Source of the DNA: Ceratodon purpureus
Lineage: Eukaryota; Streptophyta; Bryopsida; Pseudoditrichales; Ditrichaceae
Assembly: GCA_014871385.1 (NCBI GenBank)
Contig: CM026426.1
Coordinates: 31,827,386-31,891,385 of the forward strand
Direction of reading: 5' to 3'
DNA: 64,000 nt
Both the position numbers and the translations under genes were made by a program. The notes below the pieces were generated by a model that saw nothing but the letters and a program-made list of their open reading frames with translations, was not told the origin of the DNA and searched no databases. Below are positions 35,265 through 45,153 of this stretch, piece after piece. Each line of letters begins with the position of its first letter. The stretch's first letter is position 1.

Positions 35265-37816
35265 ATGGAACGGCAACAACCAGCACTCACGGCGGCAGAG
35301 CAGAGGAAAAAGCAAAAGGATGCGGGACGGCCCAGGCATGGAAACCTCCAACATAAGAGGGTCCACGTCTTATTGAATCCAGCAAAGCTGGCATTCAGAG
35401 GGTGGGAAGCTGCATCGCAACCGTGGACTCTAGCAACGTGTGAACAATTCATTGAATGGTGCCACATTGGGAAGTTATTCCCGTTGCACCGTCATAATAA
35501 CAATCGTACTTCAAACAAGGCAAAATGAAATATTGCAAGAACCGTCAGTTCGGGAGGCGGTGTTTGGAGGTGTGGCAGGTCCTATACAACCAGGCGATGA
35601 ACGAGAGGAATGAGGTTCCGCTCTTTATTTGTAGAATGGTATATGCCGAGGTAGTGCTTCATAGGCAGGTGGATTGGAGGACCATACGGTTGACTCCTAG
35701 TGTCCAGCGGCGTCCACATGAGATGGCGATACCTACAGGGGTCCTAAGATTTCCAGGTGTGGACTGGGCATACTTGGATGATCCTGAGGATCAAGCGCCT
35801 GTTGAATGGAGTGACTCAGGGGAGGATAATGATTCTGATGGTACGGTAGACCGAACCCCTCAGTCACAGACAAGAGCAGCGACTAGTGCTAGAATCACAC
35901 GGTTAAAAAAGAAGGATCCTGTGCTAGCTGCCTGTTTGTCGACGAGGAATCGTGCACCGCCTGCAAATCCTACTGGACCGGGTATTCCTCATCAGGCTCC
36001 TCCAGCAATCGTCGGGGGCCCAAGCAATGTTGATGTTGCTCCTCCTATATTAGTTCCACATATTGCGGGCCCGAGCAATGTTGATGTAGCTCCTCATGTA
36101 CTAAATCCACAGATTGCGGGCCCGAGCAATGTAATGGAAGATGATGACACTGGGTTTGCAGATGAGTTGGAGGCTACAATAGCCGCCGCTGATGCCCAGG
36201 GCCTGCAAGTCGATGCATTGCAGAAGGAGCTGGAAGGAAAAAATGCAATAATTTCTGAGATGGAGAAGACTATCCAGAACTTGTACGAGGAAGCTGATAG
36301 GATGAATGAGATTATACGGAAGCAGAATGAAGAGATTTGGCAACTTAGATCTGCGAAGACTCCGACTTACGTACCCGAAGCAAGCCAAGCTCCAATCCCT
36401 GGTAGCCCTGGAATGAACGAGGAAGACGTGAATGCCATCATTGAATCGGCCACGCACGGTCTCCTGGAAGATACCCCGGTCCGAGTTCCCCGTAAGCCAA
36501 TCATTCCATTCGCGTCATCAAGTCAAGTGATGCACCCCCCCCAGCGGCAAATCATGTTCGTAGATTCTCAAGAGACGGAGGACTCTTTGGGATTTCAACA
36601 GCCATCAGTACCCACTGTCTCCGAATTGCAAGCTACCAACGGGATGCTCAGAAAGTATCTGATCGAGATGAGCAGACAGTACTACCAATGGAAGATTGCA
36701 TGCATCATGAACGTCGACCGTTTCAGACAGATGCGCGCTGAGTTCGAGAGGATTGACCCCGACTACCTCCAGCTTAACTCCAAGAGAGATTTCGGACTTA
36801 CCTCGTGGGCAGATCCAAATGAAATGTTCCCTGACAGCCTACCGATGATTGGTAAAGCAATAGATTGGACTCGGTTGGGGTGGGAGTACAAGACCGCCAT
36901 ATCCAATGAGAAGATCGCTAAAAATGCAAAGCCAAGCTTGCTCTGGCCCAATCCAGCGAAGTATGTGTTGGATGGAACCCACTGTGCAATTTGTACCAAT
37001 CTATTTGGGCCAGAGGGGGGCTGGCAATTGGGATCCTGTCAATGCATGTATCATCCACAATGCTTGATCTCGTGGGCCTTGATACGTCGGAAGTGTGCAG
37101 TATGTAAGGCCCCCTTACACAAGCGTTTTTATGAGCAATTCGGCCTAGTGAATTGGATGCCACCGCATTGGGAGCAAAATGAGGAAAATACTCCTGACTT
37201 TCCAGACAAGTGGGGTGAAGACTTGATTTGGAATTGGCTTATGGGAATGCACCTGTCCTATATTAAACAAATGAGCGATCAGTGGAGGTGGGACCAGAAA
37301 CCTGCGGAGATTGTACGGATCTGCCACGAACTCATCAAGGGCGGGACGGAGGAGGAACTCGAGGGAAGGAGGAATTTCTTCTACCAAGTGCTACATGGGT
37401 ATTGGGATATTCAAACTTGTACATTCCAGTACGGCCCCCATCCTCTTGGATTTAAGTGGAATTCCAAAGGGGAGTTGGTTGCGGATCAGATCAAGGAGTT
37501 GCACGACATGACTGCAGAGGATTTCCGGATCGCTGAGGATGTACAAACCGCGGAATCTGAATGGGATATGTTGTTCAAGAATCAAGCCGTGGATTTCCTA
37601 TGTGCTGAAGTGGCTCCGGAGGTCGTAACAGTGCTCCGTCGGATGCGCAACAACAACTTCATGGAAGCAATGCTTGGAGGAGATGGCATAGCGAAGAGAA
37701 CCCGTTCTGCCAAGCGGAAACTCATCGCCAACGATGGGGCAGAAAGTAGTGCAGCAGGTACCTCTCGTGCTCGACACGATGAAGGTGGATCGAGTTCCTC
37801 TGCACCGGGCACGTGA
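35265..37816 (+). CDS. RING-type C4HC3 finger and coiled-coil protein of E2, one frame slip
   Basis: Two overlapping frames make one gene. The first (35,265-35,528, MERQQPALTAAEQRKKQK) holds the N-terminal module shared with the E1 gene. The second (35,525-37,816) continues it (KYCKNRQFGRRCLEVWQV; FICRMVYAEVVLHRQVDW). They meet at an AAAA run (35,522-35,525), so a one-base slip or sequencing error explains the break. Then follow an acidic disordered part with a repeated GPSNVDVAP motif, a coiled coil (LQVDALQKELEGKNAIISEM ... NEIIRKQNEEIWQL, 36,190-36,350), and a zinc finger at about 36,980-37,100: CAIC ... SCQCMYHPQCLISW ... KCAVC, spacing C-x2-C, C-x-C, H-x2-C, C-x2-C. C4HC3 order resembles RING-CH, often found in ubiquitin ligases. 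The C-terminus is basic, then Ser-rich. An E3-like role is inference. Confidence 0.75.
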
Positions 37817-38420
37817 CGTCGTGGAGATCCATGAGTGAAGACCACGTTTTGTAAAAAGATATCGGAATATAAATACATGTAGATGGCATAGGGGTATGGA
37901 TTATTGGATAGGTTTGGGATTACATTCACATGTTTAATGTTTGTTAAACTCAAACAATGGATGATAATTTGCTTTTGTAAATCATTGTCGTGATTCTCAA
38001 GCCGCTTTTATGCTCCCTTCATAATACATTGGCCTCTCTTTTTTGGATTGCCAATCATGTTATTCATTCCGCCCGTTGTCTCATCTCCTTCCATCGTATG
38101 ATAAGTGTATAAATATCTCTGTTGCACACCAAAATGTTTAATATGGACAGTGGATTTAAGTCACGCTAAAGGTCCCTTCACACCTGGAGGTGTGTACCAC
38201 CGGCTACCGACTGTCTAACTCCGGGCCCTCCAAAAAACCCGTTTCCGATTCACAGGGTTCGAGTTAATTTACAGGGGGTTGGGTCTCGTGATAGGCCAGA
38301 GTCGGGGATCGGGGGCTGGGGTTCTTGCTGGATTTAAGTCACGCTAAGAGAACTTCAGTTATTGTAAGTGTATTTAACTTATGGACTGAATTTTATGTTA
38401 CGTGGATTTGAACTCTGATC
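37817..38420. other. Spacer with a 159-bp insert between perfect 19-bp direct repeats
   Basis: TGGATTTAAGTCACGCTAA occurs at 38,151-38,169 and again exactly at 38,329-38,347. The 159 bases between contain GGGTTCGAGTT, similar to a pol III B box. Direct repeats of this length are typical of insertions made by LINE machinery, so a SINE-like insertion is possible, but no A-rich tail is clear. Nothing else recognised. Confidence 0.45.
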
Positions 38421-39040
38421 CCGCCCGCATGGTCGCGCGCGTTTGCGCGCGCCCGTAGTGTGCGTACTCGCGCGCGCGCGAACCTGCCCCAGCGAGAATA
38501 AAACCAGGATTACGCCCGCCCGTGCGCGCGCGCACAAACTGCTCGCGCGCGTGCGAAGTGCTCGCGCCCGTCGCGCCCACAGCGCGCGAACGGATACTGA
38601 AATGTGGAACACCCGACGGTGTCTCCGTCGTTTGGCTCGCGCCCGATTCCGCATGCGCCCGCCCGATTTCGCGCGCGCCCGACAGTGCACGCGCGCGCGC
38701 ACTGCAACCTGGGTGGGGGACTAATTTCTCTCCCCAAACTCTCTTTTCCATTTGCCCGCGCCCGTACGCGCGCGCGCGTCCTGATCGCGCCCGTCAAACC
38801 AACCGCGCGCGCGCGGTCGCATGATTCTGAATCTCTTCCTCCCCCACAATGTCCCCCGCATTTCGTTCGCGCTCAATTTCGCGCGCGCCCGATTGCGCGC
38901 GCCCGTCAATACTCGCGCGCGCGCACTGCAACCATGTCATGGAAGTAATTTCTCCCCATTCAGTCCCTCGTTCCATTTGCACGCGCCCGGACGCGCTCGC
39001 GCCCATCAATGCGGGCGCCCAAGCACGCGCCCAAGCACTC
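38420..39040. repeat. Array G: GCGCGCGCCCG repeats with a higher-order unit (E2 dialect)
   Basis: GCGCGCGCCCG repeats interspersed with non-GC patches. A unit of roughly 270 bases occurs twice: ACTGCAACC ... TAATTTCTC ... TTCCATTTGC near 38,698-38,755 and near 38,926-38,980. No gene directly follows. Open frames on both strands are artefacts. Confidence 0.85.
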
Positions 39041-39151
39041 CAACAACATCACTCAAATAAATTTTATGATTCCCCCACTCTCCCATCGTATCCCCTTGTT
39101 TTTATTAAATAATCCCACACTCTCTAAATTTTTAATTGTTTTTTTTCCCCC

Positions 39152-40060
39152 TCTTTGAACAGTACGTTTTTATTTAACTCGTAATCTCATTTTGTCTGTT
39201 CATTTTTATAATATACTAAAGGTAGTAAATCTTCATGTCGACCCAGAGTCACATGAAGATCCTCTAAGCGCCTGAGTTCAGCTGATTTATATCCACTATT
39301 TTTTTTTTTCCCACTGTTTTTTTTTTCCCCCTTCGTTGAACACTACGCTTTTATTTAATTCCTTCTTTCATTTCGTTTGTTCAATTTTATAATTCCACCT
39401 CTCCCCCTTCTTCCCGCCTTATTTTTATTCAATACTTCTACGCTCTGTAATTTGTTTTATATTTTTTTTCCCCTTCGTTGAACACTACGCTTTCATTTAA
39501 TACCTTCTCTCATTTTGTTTGTTTATTTTTATAATTCCACCTCTAGTCTATCCTCCCGCCTTATATTTATTCAATACTCCTACGCTCTTGAATTCCTTTT
39601 TTTTTTTCCCCCTTCGTTGAACACTACGCTTTTATTTAATTCCTTCTTTCATTTCGTTTGTTCAATTTTATAATTCCACCTCTCCCCCTTCTTCCCGCCT
39701 TATTTTTATTCAATACTTCTACGCTCTGTAATTTGTTTTATATTTTTATTTCCCTTTCGTTGAACACTACGCTTTCATTTAATACCTTCTCTCATTTTGT
39801 TTGTTCATTTTTATAATTCCACCTCTAGTCTATCCTCCCGCCTTATATTTATTCAATACTCCTACGCTCTTTAAATCCCTTTTTTTTTTTTTTCCCTCTT
39901 CGTTGAACACTATCATTCTATTTAATTCCTTCTCTCATTTCGTTTGTTCATTTTTATAATTCCACATCTCCCCCATCCTCCCGCCTTATTTTTATTCAAT
40001 ACTCCTATGCTATTTAATTTTTTTTTTCTTTCTTTTGGGTACTCCAATCTCCCATACTAA
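39152..40060. repeat. AT-rich tandem repeat, about 140-bp unit arranged A-B-A-B
   Basis: The landmark CTTCGTTGAACACTACGCTT starts units at 39,331, 39,473, 39,612, 39,754 and, diverged, 39,898; a degenerate copy begins near 39,152. Units at 39,331 and 39,612 are nearly identical to each other, as are 39,473 and 39,754, so a dimer of about 283 bases was duplicated. Units contain TTTATAATTCCACCTCT and TTATTCAATACT. No coding potential is seen. Confidence 0.85.
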
Positions 40061-40144
40061 TGTATGGTATTTCAGTGTAGTCCAGTCTCTCCCTTAAGCT
40101 TTATTTTTTTTCTTTTTTTGAACTTACGACTTTTAAACTTCATT

Positions 40145-40395
40145 GAGCGCGCCCTGTTGGATCGCGCGCGTCCGAACGCGCCCGCAGGCGCCGGCGCGGT
40201 GGTGTCCGCAGTGGACCCACTGAACCTGCCCACGCGCGCGCGCGCACACTCGCGACCGCGCCCGCAAGTACGCGCGCGCGCCTGCTTGTTCGACGCGCGC
40301 ACGCGTCGTCCCCGACCTGCGCTCGCCCTGCTCGCGCCCACCCGTTCGCGCGCGCCTGCTCGCGCCCCACGCCGCCTGCGCGCGCGCTCGGGGTT
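40145..40395. repeat. Array H: GCGCGCCCG repeats (E2 dialect)
   Basis: GC-rich block with GCGCGCGCG and TCGCGCCC units, isolated between the AT-rich tandem repeat and a 340-base spacer with no recognised gene. Open frames on both strands are not supported. Confidence 0.85.
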
Positions 40396-40734
40396 TCAAC
40401 TGGATTAGTGCAGTAACTAGTAAAATTTATCCCATATTTTAAGTTAACACTCCCTGAGGTTAGCTTAAAACGACTTACCTTCCACTAGGAGGGCAGAAAC
40501 ATGAGGGGCGAAATGACAACCTGCTCTAGTTCTTAGACATGTGTGAATGGAGTGGTTTGTCCTTTCGCACTGTCATGTTTCTCATTTTTTTTACTAAAAT
40601 AGGGTTCCTTTTAATGTAGATGTGCACGTGTATGTAGTTCACACACTTTAATTTATTTAAATTTTATTCATTTTTCCCTCTCGTTGTTACTTCTTCTCAT
40701 AGAATTGAGGTGGTCAAATCGATCCCGGCCGTTT

Positions 40735-41050
40735 GATCGCGCCCGCACCCGACCGCCCGTGCGCGCCCGCGCCTGCATTCGCCCGCCGCTCTCCGCCCGT
40801 GCGCGCCCGCGCCCGCATTCGCCCGCTGCTCTCCGCCCGCGCCCGCCCGCGCCCGCCCGCTTCGCGATCCAGCGCTCGCGCGTGCATGCGCCCGCCCCCG
40901 CCCGTCTTCCACCGCGCGCGCTATCCGCCACGCGGCCTTCAATCGCGCGCACCCACCTGCGCCCGCCCGTTCGCCTCGGAGCGCGCCCGATCTTCTGGTG
41001 CGCGCGCGCCCGTTCGGTCGCGCCCGTCCGGACAGTACTCGCCCGGTCGA
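40735..41050. repeat. Array I: GCGCCCGC repeats upstream of the E2 transposase
   Basis: TCGCCCGC, GTGCGCGCCCGC and CGCGCCCG units, including a duplicated segment of about 45 bases (CTCCGCCCGTGCGCGCCCGC). The array ends directly at the TATA hairpin at 41,055. Confidence 0.9.
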
Positions 41051-41054
41051 GGGC

Positions 41055-41072
41055 GGCAGTATATAAACTGCC
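41055..41072 (+). promoter_or_regulatory. TATA box between perfect 6-bp inverted arms, E2 transposase promoter
   Basis: GGCAGT, ATATAA and ACTGCC form a stem-loop with the TATA in the loop, about 240 bases upstream of the ATG at 41,311. The leader ends with TTGGGTGGGGGG, as does the kinase leader near 45,093-45,106. Confidence 0.5.
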
Positions 41073-41310
41073 CCCTTGATTTGACATCCACCTTACCTCC
41101 TTGCGTGCTTCATGTCCTGGGTCTCCTTGAGGGCTCCTTGCTTGAAACTGTTAGCTTGAGGAGACACTTGGTTTGGGTGGGGGGAATGTAAAAATTCTTC
41201 TCTCCATAAATCAATGTGTCAAGCACTTTTCAGACACACTAAGTTATTCAGATAATAATCTTTTGGTACTACTGGTCCTATTAGTCCCGATACTTCCCTA
41301 ATCATTCACT

Positions 41311-44261
41311 ATGGATCCGGATGAAGCGGTTGAACCGGTTGAAGTGGTTGCTCCGGCTAGAGCCATTCCAAGACTCGGTACGAGAGAGTGGGCACCATGG
41401 TTTTCGATCAAGTTCCAGGAAGGGTCACTGTCACATAAGGTAGCCCAATGTGTGTATTGCAGGACCAAGTTTTCGTACGTGAGGTCCAGGTGCTTTCAGC
41501 ATTATGGTTGGGACCAGTCCAATCTCTCGAGGGTTTGCCAAAAGGCACCTACCGTAGTGAAGAGGAAGTTTCAGTTTTGCGCTGGAAAGATTCCCGGCCC
41601 TTTGACACAGGAGGAGGTGGATGGTATCAGGCCAACGTTCCCCGCGTCAATTCAACGTGGAACATCCAGTGCTTCCACACACGGCACTCTGTACGGTGGA
41701 TCCGAACCCTCGTATAATGATTCCGAAGAGGACCGAAATGTCTCCAGTGTTGCACCTAGTAGGGCCGGTTCGAATACCACTAGGAGCTTGCGGCAACAGG
41801 ACATGAGTGAAGTACTCCAGATCGCCAAGCGGAAGGAGCTGGACATGTTGTGGTCATCCTTCTTTTACGAAGCCAACGTCGCATTCAACGTGGCCAAGCA
41901 CCCAGCATTTATTAAGGCGGTGAGCACAACCGCGGCTGCCGGATTTAACTACAGTCCTCCTTCCTATGACGCGATGCGAACAACGCACATCAAGGAAAAA
42001 AAGAAGTTAATCAAGGCAAAGATTGATGAACGTACGAAAACCTCGACCGAGTTATACGGGGGTACCATATGCTCCGATGGCTGGGATAATGTGAATCGCC
42101 GACCGTTGATGAATGTCATGCTAGTATGTCCGGCAGGCGATGTATTTCTTGGGTCTGTTGATACGACTGGCGAGAAGAAGTCAATGGGATATATTGCCGG
42201 GGAGATGAAGAAGTATATTCGAGAAATTGGCCCTCAGAATGTTGTCCAGATTTGCACGGACAATGCAGCCAACATGCTTGGCGCCATGGATAATATCCTG
42301 GAGGAGTTTCCTCACATGTACAAGCAGGGCTGTTGTGCCCATATTCTAGATCTTCTTATGGAGGACTGGGGCAAGGAAGTCTTTGTGAAGGATTTGGTCG
42401 CCAAGGCTAAACACGTGTGTCATTACATTCGGAGACATCATGTTCCCATGGCCCTTTTCCGCAAATTTGAACCGAAGTTGTCCTTGGTGGTTCCCGCTGA
42501 AACCAGATTCGCTTGTAACTATCTGATGATAGAGCGCCTTATGGAGGTTAAATTTGCTTTGGAGCAAGTGGTCATGGCACAGGAGTGGTACGAGTATGTC
42601 GACGGTTTATTCAACCAAACCGAGGGGGTGCGTAATCATGCACGCGCAAGCGTAGTGCGTCAAACAATTCGTGACGATGGGTTCTGGCATCAGTGTGACA
42701 ACTTCACGCACCTAGTGAAACCAGCCCTAGTAGCTCTCAGGACCTTCGATGGAAGCCAGCCGGCAATGGGCAAGGCATGGATTACAATGAGCAACCTAAA
42801 GGATCACGTGTACAATCTCCGAGGATTCCCTTGCTTTTTCCCACCTGTCATGGCAACAAGGATGGAGCTGCGGTTCGACCGTAGATGGGACATGATGCAT
42901 ACCGATCTTCATTATGCCGCGGCGCTCTTGAACCCTTGGGTTAGAACGCATAAGGGCTTACAATCCATGGGGATGATGATGTCTGGGGACATGATAACGT
43001 CGACGTTAACACGAATGGGCAAAACGACGGTAATGGCAACGGACGCGGTGACCCTAACCGCAACAATCCGCGTGACCGCAACAACCACGACGATAACGGT
43101 GATGAGTACGACTTCAACAATGAACCAGAATATAACCAGGGAAACCCGGACATGAACATCTATGGAGACGAATTACCCACGCTCACGGTATTTGATGAAG
43201 CGGCTAATGCAGAAGGAAGAGGCGCTCGTGACGAAAGAGATGCTATTCCAGTCCAAATCAATCCTGAGAACAATGACGGGGTTGCAGATGATTCATCCAG
43301 CGAGGACCATCTAGGCAACGATATCCATGCTGGCGATGATGATGAGGACAGTGACGAAGGGGGTGATGGAAGTCATGGACGGGCTGTAGATGGACCTCAT
43401 TGGACCGGCCTCGTTAGTGGGGAGGGCAACTGGGGAACCGTTCCGGCACAAGGCGACTCAAGCTTGTTTCAAGAGATTCCTCCTGCTCACGAGAGAAGGA
43501 CTGTGCACGCAATCCCCGCACAGACTGTGGCTCCATCGCAACCCACTGGTACGGGGGGTATCGAACCAGATACAATCGTGGATGGAAGCCTGGCTCGGAG
43601 GCCCACAAGTTCAATGGGCGCAAAAATAGCTCGACTCCTTAGATCATCAGCAGCGGCGAGGCCTCCACTCAATCGAGCTAGTGGTAGTCGGCGTGGTGCC
43701 TCCACAGCCAAGCTAGTCCCCGTGGCGCCAGCTATAGACGAAGCCGTACAGAATGTGGCCCAACGTGGTGCGAAGAAGTCCACAGCCAAGGTTGTTAGGA
43801 AACCACCATCACAAGAACCCCGCGGAGGAACACAAAAGTCAAGCAAAAAAACTGGACCTGATCCCCTTCCATTCTATACAGGGTACACTGAAGGGGGGCC
43901 TTCTTCTGGAACTGGGGTTGTTCGCACACGCATAAACTTTGAGGATGGCATCACAGCCATCGGTAATTCCGGAAAGGAGAGGCCTATGAAGCGCCTAGTA
44001 AGTGCCAGAGATGGCAATACGGGTGAAGTTTCCGTGCAAGTGCGCAATCTTACATCGGAGGTGGAAGGAGAGGTACAAGCTCCAGTGGTCGGAGCTCCTG
44101 AGGATGAAGGTGACAACGAGCACTCAGAGGAGGTAGACCCCGATTGCGATGAGGCGCCAGATGACGAAGATGTGATAATCCGGCACGAATTGGGGCCCAC
44201 TGTAGCTCGGAAAAGACAATCTTCACGCAAGAAGAAGCCCCGCAAAGCAAGGAGAGTCTAG
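41311..44261 (+). CDS. hAT transposase of E2, dimerisation domain missing, one frame change
   Basis: Intronless. Starts MDPDEAVEPVEVV. BED-type finger (QCVYCRTKFSYV ... CFQHYGW, about residues 48-68), then DUF659 (ICSDGWDNVNRRPLMNVMLV; ICTDNAANMLGAMDNI; GCCAHILDLLMEDWGK) and TRFACNYLMIERLM. Paralogous to the E1 transposase. Where E1 continues with the dimerisation domain (WWDIYG ... CEPNWS), this copy jumps from LHYAAALLNPW to an Asp/Asn/Gly-rich stretch. The reading frame also changes at about 42,955-42,970, from the frame ending at 43,155 to the frame ending at 44,261. The catalytic Glu expected in the deleted part is therefore absent. The remaining tail is disordered and ends strongly basic (RKRQSSRKKKPRKARRV). 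With no other stop, the gene may be recently deleted or a repurposed DNA-binding protein. Confidence 0.8.
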
Positions 44262-44597
44262 ACTGTGGTCACCTTTTTAGCGCATGAAGTAGCAGTAAAT
44301 CTAAACATAAAATCTACCGGCTAAAAACCAAAAAAAATACTACGTTATTCTTAATGTTTTTTTTTTTTTTTTGGTAGCACCTTCTTATTACGTAGGCTTA
44401 TACTGTTACTTAGAGTCAACCTAGTTCATTATCTCACACTCGAAGGAATTGTATGGTTGTGCTTTGTATTAATTTTTGTGCGCTAAATGCGGTTAATATA
44501 TCTCCATTGAGTAATTTCCCAGTGAATTTTTTTGGTATTCTGTTCAATATACGAGTATACCGTAACCGAACCTGTACAGTGTATGTAACGCTGCCTA
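44262..44597. other. Spacer, 3' region of the E2 transposase gene
   Basis: No gene seen. Contains a T run (44,356-44,373) and AT-rich sequence before array J. Confidence 0.4.
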
Positions 44598-44965
44598 TCC
44601 GGGCGCGTGCACTGGGACGGACGCGTACAGGAAGGCGCCCGCAGGGGCACGGTGTCGGGCGCGTGCGCGGGGACGGGCGCGTGCACGGTCACGGGCGCGT
44701 ACAGCGTGCTCGCGCGTACAGATAACCGGCGCGCGCAGGGGTACGGGCGCGAGCACGCGGGCACGGGCGCCTGCGGCGTCGGGCGCGCCCGATGTGGGCT
44801 GACGGGCGCGCACGTGGGCACGGGCGCGCAAACGCGGGCACGGGCGCGGGCAGTCCCCCGCGCGAACGCGGTGGACGGGCGCGTGCAGACGGGCGCATGC
44901 GGACGGGCGCGTGTGGAGGCCCTGTGCGCGCGCGTGTACGCGCTTACGGGCGCGAACAGCCGAGG
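44598..44965. repeat. Array J: GGGCGCGTGC repeats upstream of the E2 kinase
   Basis: Units such as ACGGGCGCGTGC and GGGCACGGGCGC: the E2 dialect read on the opposite strand (GCGCGCCCGT inverted). The array ends directly at a TATA-like box. Open frames on both strands have no support. Confidence 0.9.
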
Positions 44966-44984
44966 GGAGCATAAAAGGCGCTCC
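44966..44984 (+). promoter_or_regulatory. TATA-like box in the loop of a 5-bp inverted repeat, E2 kinase promoter
   Basis: GGAGC and GCTCC flank ATAAAAGGC, directly after array J and about 170 bases upstream of the kinase ATG at 45,154. The leader that follows resembles the transposase leader (CTCCTTG, GCTTGGAACTG, GATTGGGTGGGGGG). Confidence 0.45.
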
Positions 44985-45153
44985 TTAACCCTTATTTTCT
45001 ACTTTTCAAAGTCTCCTCTTCCAGGTGGCTCCTTGTCCTAGCCCGTGACTCCACGTGCTCTGCTTGGAACTGCAGGAAGTGGGAGCAACCAGATTGGGTG
45101 GGGGGGATCTTTTGGTTTTTTTTTTATTGTGTGTCCAGTTCATTATTCCAACT

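Noticed and set aside
38280-38330. tRNA gene suggested by GGGTTCGAGTT
   Set aside because: No clear A box at proper spacing, no acceptor stem and no anticodon arm could be folded by eye.
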